Assembly: GCA_937919075.1 (NCBI GenBank)
Contig: CALFOF010000011.1
Coordinates: 1-8,785 of the forward strand
Length of the DNA stretch: 8,785 bases
Direction of reading: 5' to 3'
From: an uncultured Cyanobium sp.
GTDB taxonomy: Bacteria > Cyanobacteriota > Cyanobacteriia > PCC-6307 > Cyanobiaceae
Shown: positions 1 through 6,023 of the stretch, in pieces
Numbering within the stretch: position 1 is the first letter of the stretch
How the letters are laid out: every line of letters begins with the position of its first letter
Made by a program: the position numbers and the translations under genes
Notes under the pieces: generated by a model
What the model saw: the letters and a program-made list of their open reading frames with translations, nothing else
Databases searched by the model: none
What the model was told of the DNA's origin: nothing

Positions 1-1063
1 AGAGGAGGAGGAGATCCTTGGCGGGCTGTCGCCCCAGGCCAGCGCCGCCCAGAAAGCCGAGGTGCTGCTGCAGCGGTTGCCGGAGCTGATCGAGGCCTTC
101 CGCGCCCTGCAGCAGCCGTTGCTACCGGAGCAGCCGGTGGTGCGCGCCCTGCTGAGCGGTCACATCCGCCACCGCCAGCAGCTGAGCCTGCGGGCGATCC
201 TCTGGGGCCTGGCCACCCTGCAGCAGGATCCCGCCATGCCCGCCCTGGTGGCGGATCTGCAGAAGCTCTCGCCGTTGATCCTGCTGGAGCTGCTGGAGCA
301 GGAGCCCTGGCAGGAGCGCCTGCCGGCTGAGGTGTTTGCCGCTCTCACCAACCCGGGCACCGGCGCCTCCTGCTCCCTGGAGGTCCCCCTCCCGGTCACC
401 CTGCACCACCTCGACACCCTGCTGCAGGACCGCAACCCGCTGATCCAGGCGTCCGCGCTGTTCCTGATCGCCCGGCTCGACGCTCAGCAGGGACAGTCGC
501 AGGCGGCGGCGCTGCGCGGCGGCTCGCCCGGCGCGTTGCTGGTCAGCACGGCCGAGCGCTTACTGGCCAAGGGCGGCACGCCGCCCAGGCTGGAGGACTG
601 CCCCGAGCTGGAAAAGCGGGTGGTCCTGGCCACCAGCGAAGCCTTCCGCGGCCTCCACCTCGACACCATCAACGCCCTGGCGGAACTCTCGGAGCTGCGC
701 CGCTACAGCGCCGGCGCCCTGATCACCGAAACCGGCGACACCTGCCGCGAACTGCTGCTGCTGATCGAGGGCGAAGCCCTGGTGCATTACCGCGACGGCG
801 CCGGCGATTCCAGCGGCGCCGGCACCCGGCAGGAGCGCTTCCGGCCGGGCCAGATGCTCGATGAGCTTGAGGTGCTCACCCACAGCGCCACCGAGAACAC
901 CATCGCCGCCGCGCAAGAGGGCACGCGGCTGCTGGCGGTGCCGGTGGATGGCTTCGATGCCCTGCTCGATCGCGACCAGGATTTCGCCAAGCGCGTGCTT
1001 GAACTGGAAACGCGCCAACTGCAGCGCCTTATGGGCGCGCTCCCTGCCGCAGTAGCCGGCTGA
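1..1063 (+). CDS. C-terminal part of a HEAT-like plus cyclic-nucleotide-fold protein (5' end outside window)
   Basis: The frame is open from base 2 to a TGA at 1061-1063, so the true start lies upstream and only about 353 residues are seen. The first ~160 visible residues are leucine-rich paired helices of HEAT type (for example QDRNPLIQASALFLIARLD). Residues ~222-325 form a cyclic-nucleotide-binding-like beta-roll with typical spacing: RRYSAGALITETGD, then LLLLIEGEALVHY, then RPGQMLDELEVL, then a C-terminal helix. The phosphate-binding cassette is degenerate. The usual G-E-L/I survives only as DEL, and the conserved Arg before the A-x-A stretch is absent (ENTIAA), so nucleotide binding is doubtful. 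In cyanobacteria this HEAT plus CNB pairing often ends a large membrane protein resembling MFS or ATP/ADP-type transporters. That N-terminal half is inferred, not seen. It converges with gltS. Confidence 0.8.
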   Translation, partial: EEEEILGGLSPQASAAQKAEVLLQRLPELIEAFRALQQPLLPEQPVVRALLSGHIRHRQQLSLRAILWGLATLQQDPAMPALVADLQKLSPLILLELLEQEPWQERLPAEVFAALTNPGTGASCSLEVPLPVTLHHLDTLLQDRNPLIQASALFLIARLDAQQGQSQAAALRGGSPGALLVSTAERLLAKGGTPPRLEDCPELEKRVVLATSEAFRGLHLDTINALAELSELRRYSAGALITETGDTCRELLLLIEGEALVHYRDGAGDSSGAGTRQERFRPGQMLDELEVLTHSATENTIAAAQEGTRLLAVPVDGFDALLDRDQDFAKRVLELETRQLQRLMGALPAAVAG

Positions 1064-1072
1064 AGCCGAGCA

Positions 1073-1129
1073 CCGGTCACACCCGTGGCCGGCTGGGCGC
1101 CGCCGCACGCCTGGGAGCGCTGCGGCGGC
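1073..1129. terminator. Two tandem hairpins between convergent genes; possible bidirectional terminator
   Basis: Hairpin one pairs 1073-1080 (CCGGTCAC) with 1085-1092 (GTGGCCGG), eight pairs with one G-T wobble and a 4-base loop. Hairpin two pairs 1099-1107 (GCCGCCGCA) with 1121-1129 (TGCGGCGGC), nine perfect pairs, extended inward by CGC/GCG around a one-base bulge to a six-base loop. They fill the 70-base gap between the stop of the HEAT/CNB gene and the stop of gltS. Neither strand has a T-tract afterwards, so this is not a textbook intrinsic terminator. Position and strength suggest it ends or protects transcripts from both sides. Confidence 0.5.
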
Positions 1130-1133
1130 TGGA

Positions 1134-2324
1134 TCAGCCGAACAGATTCAGGAAGCGTTGAATGATCACCGCATTGCTGATGTCCACGAAAAAACCTGAC
1201 ACCAGCGGCACCACGATGAACGCCCGCCGCGCCGCCCCATACTTCTGCGCCACCGCCGACATGTTCGCCATCGCCGTGGGCGTGGCCCCGAGCGAAAAGC
1301 CGCCGAAACCGGCGCAGATCACGGCCGCTTCGTAGTCGCTCCCCATCACGCGGAAGACCACGAACACCACGAACAGAAACGACGCCGCGAACTGGGCGGT
1401 GAGCAGGGCGATGATCGGCCCGGCCAGTGAGACGATGGTCCATAGCTGCAGGCTCATCAGCGACATCGTCAGGAAGATGCCCAGGGCGATGTCGGAAACG
1501 ATGGCCAGCGATCGCGCCGGTGCCAGCTCGCGCACCTTCACCAGCCGCGGCACGGTGTTGGTGAGGAAGATCGCGGCGAACAGGCAACATACAAAGAGCG
1601 GCAGGTTGCTGCCGATGGCCCGCAATCCCTCGAAAAGCAGTTCACCCAGGCCCAGGCTCATGTTGAGCCAAAACAATGTGCGCAGCAGGGTGAAATAGGT
1701 CACCCGTTCGCGCGCGGTGCTGTCGGCGGTGGCGTCTTCCACCACGCAGGGCGTGGGCTGCAGTTTGTTGCGCAGGATCAGCAGCCGGGCGATCGGCCCG
1801 CCCATCAGCGAGGCGAGCACCAGGCCGAAGGTGGCGCAGGCCACACCGATTTCCAGCGCATTGCTGATGCCGTGCGATGCGGCGAAACGGGGCGCCCAGG
1901 CGATGGCGGTGCCGTGGCCGCCCAGCAGCGACACTGAGCCGCCCAGCAGCCCCACCAGGGGGTTCAATCCCAGCAGCGTGGCCACGCCCACGCCGGTGAG
2001 GTTCTGCATCAAAATAAACACCACGGTGGTGGTGATCAGGATCAGCAGAGGGCGGCCGCCGGAGACCAGCGTGCGCACATCGGCGTTGAGGCCGATCGCC
2101 GCAAAGAAGTAGAGCAGCAGAAAATCGCGCGTGAGCAGATTAAAGCCGATCTCCAGGCCGGTGAAGGCATGCACCACCGCCAGCAGCACGCACACCAGCA
2201 GGCCACTGGTCACCGGTTCGGGAATGTTGAAGTCGCGCAGAAAGGCAACCTTCCGGTTCAACCAGCGGCCGATGGCCAGCACCACGATGGCGATGTTGAA
2301 GGTGGCGAAGCTTTCGAATTGCAT
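1134..2324 (-). CDS. gltS: Sodium/glutamate symporter GltS
   Basis: This 396-residue inner-membrane protein matches the GltS family (E. coli protein about 400 residues) along its whole length and should import glutamate with Na+. Visible landmarks are the N-terminal IPEPVTSGLL (34-43), FFAAIGLNADV (73-83), and two inverted-repeat pore loops: GGSVSLLGGHGT (128-139) and GFGGFSLGATPTAMANM (339-355). NALEIGVACATFGLVLASL (155-173) and the C-terminal VVPLVSGFFVDISNAVI (371-387) also fit. About ten to twelve hydrophobic segments are evident. The first pore loop has LGGHGT where, as I recall it, the E. coli protein has SGGHGT. The ATG is supported by family alignment; a TGA lies in frame a few codons upstream with no other standard start between. 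No clear Shine-Dalgarno is seen. It follows the secreted-protein gene by 44 bases, so the two may share a transcript. Confidence 0.95.
   Translation of the reverse strand: MQFESFATFNIAIVVLAIGRWLNRKVAFLRDFNIPEPVTSGLLVCVLLAVVHAFTGLEIGFNLLTRDFLLLYFFAAIGLNADVRTLVSGGRPLLILITTTVVFILMQNLTGVGVATLLGLNPLVGLLGGSVSLLGGHGTAIAWAPRFAASHGISNALEIGVACATFGLVLASLMGGPIARLLILRNKLQPTPCVVEDATADSTARERVTYFTLLRTLFWLNMSLGLGELLFEGLRAIGSNLPLFVCCLFAAIFLTNTVPRLVKVRELAPARSLAIVSDIALGIFLTMSLMSLQLWTIVSLAGPIIALLTAQFAASFLFVVFVVFRVMGSDYEAAVICAGFGGFSLGATPTAMANMSAVAQKYGAARRAFIVVPLVSGFFVDISNAVIIQRFLNLFG
1508..1515. repeat. HIP1 octamer GCGATCGC
   Basis: One perfect copy of the highly iterated palindrome common in many cyanobacterial genomes lies inside gltS. 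I noticed no other perfect copy, but the related CCGATCGC octamer is clustered at 2925-2984. It supports a cyanobacterial origin only weakly. Confidence 0.6.
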
Positions 2325-2368
2325 GGCGATGGGGATCAGGGCTTGCGACGCTCAGCTGCGCTGGCGCT

Positions 2369-2836
2369 TCAATCGCAACCCTGCACGGAGATTCGGTAGC
2401 TGAAGCCCACGGCGGCGGGCCTGGTGCTGGAGCCCACCCGGAAGTTCATCAGGTTGGTGCGCTTGCCCGGCACCGCCGGAAACGGGCCGAACTTCCGGCC
2501 GGTGCCCGGCTCGAAGGTGGGCGTTTCGTTCACCACCTGGAGGCTGGTGCCATCGGTGAAGCGCATGAAGGCGGCCACCGGGAAGGTGGCCTGCTCGGTG
2601 GAGGCCGAGGTGAAGAAGAACTGGTAGCTGCGGAAGGGCCGGTCCACGATGAAATCGGTGTTCCAGTTGGTGCTGCCCAGCAGCCGATCGGGGCCGATCC
2701 GTTTCGCTACCACCGGCTCGCCACTGCCGCCGAGCGGCAGCAGAAAGCGGCAGCGGGCTTCGGCGCTGCTGATTCCGCTGGCGCCAGCCAGCACGGCGGT
2801 GAGCACAATCGGCGGGATCAGGCGCATCGAAGCCAT
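2369..2836 (-). CDS. Small secreted protein of unknown function
   Basis: I do not recognise this 155-residue protein. It begins with a clear Sec signal peptide: MASMR, a hydrophobic stretch (about residues 6-22), and an A-E-A cleavage motif at 25-27. The mature part is short-strand, aromatic- and Gly/Thr-rich sequence (RSYQFFFTSAS, VGFSYRISVQGCD), suggesting a small beta-sandwich. It has just two cysteines, at about 29 and 154, one at each end, that could form a disulfide. The frame stays open to an ATG at 2986, but that start would add 50 residues read partly from the 13-bp repeats and would bury the signal peptide. I chose 2836; the ATG at 2827 is an alternative, and neither has an obvious ribosome binding site. 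Its stop lies 44 bases before gltS on the same strand. A periplasmic role linked to gltS is possible but unproven. Confidence 0.75.
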   Translation of the reverse strand: MASMRLIPPIVLTAVLAGASGISSAEARCRFLLPLGGSGEPVVAKRIGPDRLLGSTNWNTDFIVDRPFRSYQFFFTSASTEQATFPVAAFMRFTDGTSLQVVNETPTFEPGTGRKFGPFPAVPGKRTNLMNFRVGSSTRPAAVGFSYRISVQGCD

Positions 2837-2924
2837 CGTGGAAGTTCGCAACCACGCAGCAGCATGGCAGCCGGATGGCGGCAAGATGCAGCAGATCGTG
2901 TCACTGCCTTTAGGGGACGTCACA

Positions 2925-2989
2925 CCGATCGCCTCCACCGATCGCCTCCACCGATCGCCTCCACCGATCGCATGTACCGATCGCACCCT
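2925..2989. repeat. Five tandem 13-bp repeats of CCGATCGCCTCCA
   Basis: Units begin at 2925, 2938, 2951, 2964 and 2977. The first three are identical (CCGATCGCCTCCA). The fourth is CCGATCGCATGTA, and the fifth starts CCGATCGCACC and then decays. Every unit carries the palindrome CGATCG inside CCGATCGC, one base off the HIP1 octamer. The array sits in the gap between the AI-2E gene stop and the secreted-protein start, about 90-150 bases upstream of that start. It could be a slippage-made minisatellite or a set of protein-binding sites. Confidence 0.9.
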
Positions 2990-2999
2990 CCGGCCGGAG
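2988..2999. repeat. 12-bp perfect palindrome CTCCGGCCGGAG
   Basis: This perfect dyad abuts the 13-bp repeat array on its upstream side relative to the minus-strand secreted-protein gene. It could be an operator half or part of a transcript-end structure for the AI-2E gene. Such a G+C-rich palindrome can also occur by chance in this composition. Confidence 0.45.
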
Positions 3000-3012
3000 C
3001 GGTTTCCACATG

Positions 3013-3031
3013 AGCACAGCAGCGCTGTGCT
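3013..3031 (-). terminator. Hairpin at the end of the AI-2E family gene
   Basis: GCACAGC (3014-3020) pairs with GCTGTGC (3024-3030) around a three-base loop, and A3013 with T3031 adds one pair. It begins at the stop codon of the AI-2E gene. There is no T-tract downstream on the minus strand, so it may be a weak terminator or a 3'-end stabiliser. Confidence 0.4.
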
Positions 3032-4035
3032 TAGTCGTCACCCGTTGAGGTGAGCGCGGTGCTCTCCTGGTGCTGGCGCTCTGAATGGAGCCAAAGGGCA
3101 ATCATGCCGGCCATGGGGATCGCCAGGAACACCCCCAGCAGGCCCGCGACCCGCTGACCGATGAAGAGGGAGAGAAACAGCAGCACTGGATTGAGCTCCA
3201 TCGCCTTGCCCATCACCCTGGGGTGAACGATGTTGTCCTGAATCTGGCCGAGCAGCAGCGAGGCGATCAACGCCCGCAGGCCGATGTCTACACCCTGGGA
3301 GGCGAAGACCATCGCAGAGACCAACACGATGCCGAGCGTGGCGCCGATGCCGGGGATCACATCAAGAACCCCCACGATCACGGCCAGGATCAGGCTGTAC
3401 CTCACACCCAGCAGCGGAAAGACCACGGCTGTCGAGAGGGTCAGAAACACCATCAGCAGCAGCTGGCCCCGAATGAATCCCAGCACGCTCTGCAGAAAGG
3501 TGAAGGCAAAACGATCCCGGTACGTTTCCGGAATCATCCGTAGAAACCCTTTCCAGAGCTTCTCCCCATCGATCAGCATGTAGAGGCTGATCACCGCGCT
3601 GAAAATGCCTGTGAACACCCCGGAGAACACGCTCTGAAGCAACCCCAGCCCCGTCAGCAACCCCTCCTGCAGCAAGGCGGTGATTCGCTCGAATCCATAG
3701 GTTTCAAGATAGTTGTGGAGCGGAGCCAGATCCTGCCGCTTCATGGCGCCCTGCAGATCCACAAGCAGGCCCTGTCCCTGGTTCAATACCTGCAGGCCAA
3801 TGCCGGTGACGAAGCCGATCAGGAGGATCAGGGCGCTGAGCGAAACAAAGGCAATCGCCCAACCCCGTGGGATGTAACGACTCAACCAGGCCACAGGCAT
3901 GTTGAGCAGCGCCGCCACAATCGCAGCAGCCGTGAACACCGCAATCGTGCCTGAGAAGTAATCAAAGATCACCACCGTCACGCCAACACAGGCCACCAGG
4001 AGCAGATAGCGCACAAGATTGCTGGTGCTGATCAT
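3031..4035 (-). CDS. AI-2E family transporter (PF01594-type permease)
   Basis: This 334-residue integral membrane protein fits the AI-2E (TqsA/YdiK/PerM-type) family. It has hydrophobic segments at about 9-24, 31-50 and 58-80, a soluble central loop of ~80-130, then further segments from ~131 to 316. Family motifs are visible: DVIPGIGATLG (225-235) and the conserved stretch around QDNIVHPRVMGKAMELNP (266-283). Members export small molecules or act as antiporters; the substrate cannot be read here, and the family name does not imply autoinducer transport. The ATG overlaps the glsA stop (ATGA, 4 bases), so translation is probably coupled to the glutaminase. Four 60-base lines counted by hand gave 55-58% G+C, below several sampled lines of gltS and the ABC1 gene (67-72%), which may indicate a different origin. 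Confidence 0.92.
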   Translation of the reverse strand: MISTSNLVRYLLLVACVGVTVVIFDYFSGTIAVFTAAAIVAALLNMPVAWLSRYIPRGWAIAFVSLSALILLIGFVTGIGLQVLNQGQGLLVDLQGAMKRQDLAPLHNYLETYGFERITALLQEGLLTGLGLLQSVFSGVFTGIFSAVISLYMLIDGEKLWKGFLRMIPETYRDRFAFTFLQSVLGFIRGQLLLMVFLTLSTAVVFPLLGVRYSLILAVIVGVLDVIPGIGATLGIVLVSAMVFASQGVDIGLRALIASLLLGQIQDNIVHPRVMGKAMELNPVLLFLSLFIGQRVAGLLGVFLAIPMAGMIALWLHSERQHQESTALTSTGDD

Positions 4036-5018
4036 TGGTGGCTCTCTGGCCTGGAGGCGAACAGGTTCAGGCCGAGAGTTTCCGAGAGAAAGCGGGCCGT
4101 GAGCTGGCCGCGCACGCTGTTGCCGGCCTCATCGAGTGGCGGCGCGTAGGTGGCCAGCCCGCCCTTGCCCGGCGCCACCGTGATCATGCCGCCGGCCACG
4201 CCACTTTTGCCGGGCAGGCCGGTGGCGTAGAGCCAGTCGCCAGAGGTTTCGTACAGCCCGGCGGTGACCATCACCGCCAGCACGTGCTGGCAATGGATGG
4301 CATCGATCACCTGCTCCCCCGTGATCGGCTGGCGCCCGCCGTTGGCCAGCGTGGCCGCCATCACGGCCAGATCGGCGCTGGTGACCCGCAGCGAGCACTG
4401 CCGGGTGTAGAGATCGGTTGCCTCTTCCGGATCCCACCAGAGGCGCTGCTGAGCGCTCAGCAGGCTGGCGATGCCGGCATTGCGGCGGTTGGTGGCCAGC
4501 TCGGAGCTGTACACCTGCTCATCCACCTCCAGCGGGCGTCCGGCGAAGCGGGAGAAGCCCGCCTGGATGAAGGCCCACTTCTGCTCGGGTGTGCTGCCCG
4601 GCGCCAGGCTGGTGGCCGCGATGGCGCCAGCATTCACCATCGGATTGGAGAGCCCTTCGCTGCTGCGCTCCACCGCCAGCACAGAATTGAAGGGCAGGCC
4701 GGTGCTGTTCACCCCCAGTTTGTCGCGGGCTTCGTCTTCACCGATCGCCTGGCAGATGAGCGCGAACTGAAACGGTTTTGAGATGCTCTGGATGCTGAAC
4801 GAGGCGCGGGAATCGCCCGCTTCGATCAGCTGCCCGCCGCAGCCGGCCACACAGATGCCGAACTGCTCGGCAGCAGCGGCGGCCAGGGCAGGGATGTAAT
4901 CGGCCACCTTGCCCTCGCGCACCGGCGCATAGCGCTGATGCGCCTCCAGCACCAGAGCCTGCACCACCTCGGCAGAGGGCAGATGGCCGGTGGAGATCCA
5001 CTCGGAAACGGTGTGCAT
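4032..5018 (-). CDS. glsA: Serine-dependent glutaminase A
   Basis: This 328-residue enzyme hydrolyses glutamine to glutamate and ammonia in the cytoplasm. The length is close to the usual ~310. It belongs to the beta-lactamase-fold glutaminases (E. coli YbaS/YneH, B. subtilis YbgJ). The S-x-x-K catalytic pair is seen in SIQSISKPF (Ser78, Lys81). Other family signatures are NPMVNAGAIA (125-134), SSELATNRRNAGIA (171-184), and YATGLPGKSGVAGGM (264-278). The start at 5018 gives the expected N-terminus, with no strong Shine-Dalgarno. It lies 57 bases after anbu and overlaps the AI-2E gene by 4 bases, so the three probably form one transcript. gltS, further along the same strand, handles the product glutamate. 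Assignment of the enzyme class is firm; the physiological role (nitrogen salvage, salt or acid response) is open. Confidence 0.95.
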   Translation of the reverse strand: MHTVSEWISTGHLPSAEVVQALVLEAHQRYAPVREGKVADYIPALAAAAAEQFGICVAGCGGQLIEAGDSRASFSIQSISKPFQFALICQAIGEDEARDKLGVNSTGLPFNSVLAVERSSEGLSNPMVNAGAIAATSLAPGSTPEQKWAFIQAGFSRFAGRPLEVDEQVYSSELATNRRNAGIASLLSAQQRLWWDPEEATDLYTRQCSLRVTSADLAVMAATLANGGRQPITGEQVIDAIHCQHVLAVMVTAGLYETSGDWLYATGLPGKSGVAGGMITVAPGKGGLATYAPPLDEAGNSVRGQLTARFLSETLGLNLFASRPESHQ

Positions 5019-5069
5019 GGGTGAACGGCTGGCAGTGGAAAGAGGCGGGCCGTCAGGGCCGTGGTGGTC

Positions 5070-5087
5070 GGCGCGTCAGGCCGCGCC
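5070..5087 (-). other. Hairpin spanning the anbu stop codon
   Basis: GGCGCG (5070-5075) pairs with CGCGCC (5082-5087) around a six-base loop that contains the anbu TGA. It could influence termination or coupling between anbu and glsA. A six-pair G+C stem is not rare in this composition, so the meaning is uncertain. Confidence 0.3.
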
Positions 5088-5840
5088 CTGGGACTGTTCC
5101 CAGGCGAAGCAGGGCAGCCGGTGCAGGGCTTCGCGCTGGGCGCTGCTCCAGGTGTCGACCATGGCGGCCAGTTCCGGCGCCTCCGCCTCAAAGGTGGCGC
5201 GATGGGCCACCGTGTGCTGATTGCGGGGCACCAGCGCCAACTCGAACGGCGGGCCAACGGTGAGGTTGGAGCGGTAGGTGAGCACTTCTGAGATCAGGCA
5301 GAGGCGGGCGGCATCTTCCAGCGAAAGGTTGGTGTTGCCCACGTTGTCGAGCGGTGGCTTGCCGTACTTCGATTCACCGATCTGCAGGAAGGGGGTCTGG
5401 GGGGTGGCCATCACCGCATTCCCCTGGGGGTAAACCATGAACAGGCCGTGGGGTTCGCTGCCGATCTGCCCGCCCAGAATGAAACTGGCTTCGGCACTGG
5501 TGCCTGCCTGACGCAGGGCGGCGCGATGTTTCTCCTGCACCGCCACGCTCACCGCGCCGATGTAGGTGGCCGCTTCAAACAGGTAATGACACGAACGCAG
5601 ATCCTCGCCAATGCCGGGGTGGCTGCCGATCTCCTGATCCAGATCCCGCTGGATGTGGTTCACCACCGCCTGGGTGGTGGCGAGATTGCCTGCGGCCAGC
5701 AGCACGAACAGCCGATCGGAGGCCGGCTGAAACACATACATTTTGCTGTAGCTGGAAATATAATCAACCCCTGCATTTGTGCGGGAATCAGAAGCAAACA
5801 CCAACCCTTTCTCCAGCCAGTAACCGATGCAATAGGTCAC
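5076..5840 (-). CDS. Anbu, proteasome-type (ancestral beta-subunit) Ntn-hydrolase
   Basis: This 254-residue protein matches Anbu (COG3484, proteasome-type protease). It starts with GTG and reads MTYCIGYWLEKGLVFASDSR. Removal of Met would expose Thr1, the Ntn nucleophile. With that numbering Asp17 (FASDSRTNAGVD) and Lys32 (SYSKM) sit at proteasome-like catalytic positions. Further family-like stretches are LFVLLAAGNLATTQAVV and SFILGGQIG. The GTG is chosen because Thr must follow it. Anbu usually sits beside genes for a transglutaminase-like protein, an alpha-E protein and a permuted ATP-grasp enzyme. None of these flanks it here: a divergent gene lies upstream and glsA downstream. Its native substrate is not established, and proteolysis here is inferred from active-site residues. 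The 5' part is richer in A+T than its neighbours. Confidence 0.92.
   Translation of the reverse strand: MTYCIGYWLEKGLVFASDSRTNAGVDYISSYSKMYVFQPASDRLFVLLAAGNLATTQAVVNHIQRDLDQEIGSHPGIGEDLRSCHYLFEAATYIGAVSVAVQEKHRAALRQAGTSAEASFILGGQIGSEPHGLFMVYPQGNAVMATPQTPFLQIGESKYGKPPLDNVGNTNLSLEDAARLCLISEVLTYRSNLTVGPPFELALVPRNQHTVAHRATFEAEAPELAAMVDTWSSAQREALHRLPCFAWEQSQGAA
5759..5764 (+). promoter_or_regulatory. Perfect -10 hexamer TATAAT on the strand opposite anbu
   Basis: TATAAT is exact and lies in an A+T-rich pocket within the first third of anbu, oriented toward the plus-strand operon. I see no good -35 hexamer 16-18 bases upstream and no TG extension. It could start an antisense RNA over the anbu 5' end or a leader transcript for the gene at 6024. 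The coincidence risk is substantial. Confidence 0.25.
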
Positions 5841-6023
5841 CTTGAATGGTCTGCAAGAGCAACAAAACCCTAGCGTTGAGCTTGGATGTCAGCCACAACA
5901 CATCACCGCGATTCCGCCGCTTCGCTCAACGCCTCGGCCCGCCACCCCACAGCGCTCCGCTCCGCCCAGCCGTGGCGGCTCCGCACCGGCACGGGCAGGA
6001 TGGGGGTCCTCCATCTGTGATCG
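5841..6023. other. Divergent intergenic region between anbu and the plus-strand operon
   Basis: These 183 bases lie between two divergent starts and should hold promoters for both directions. I could not identify a convincing -35/-10 pair or operator for either. The half next to anbu is A+T-richer (ACAAAACCC); the half next to 6024 is C-rich. No ORF with a recognisable product is present. Confidence 0.5.

Noticed and set aside
787..1590. Long minus-strand open frame across the end of the HEAT/CNB gene and gltS
   Set aside because: It overlaps two well-supported genes, has low-complexity Arg/His/Gly composition and matches no family; it is a shadow frame in G+C-rich DNA.
2837..2986. N-terminal extension of the secreted protein from the ATG at 2986
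   Set aside because: It would translate the 13-bp repeats and place about 50 odd residues before a clean signal peptide; the internal ATG at 2836 explains the protein better.
3085..3543. Plus-strand open frame opposite the AI-2E gene
   Set aside because: Its His/Gln/Asp-rich sequence mirrors the membrane protein on the other strand; no start signals or family match.
4035..4781. Plus-strand open frame of 248 codons opposite glsA
   Set aside because: It is fully antisense to a strongly supported glutaminase and has the composition of a reverse-frame shadow.
5748..5761. NtcA-like GTA-N8-TAT
   Set aside because: It departs from GTA-N8-TAC and overlaps the TATAAT, so the spacing is wrong for activation.
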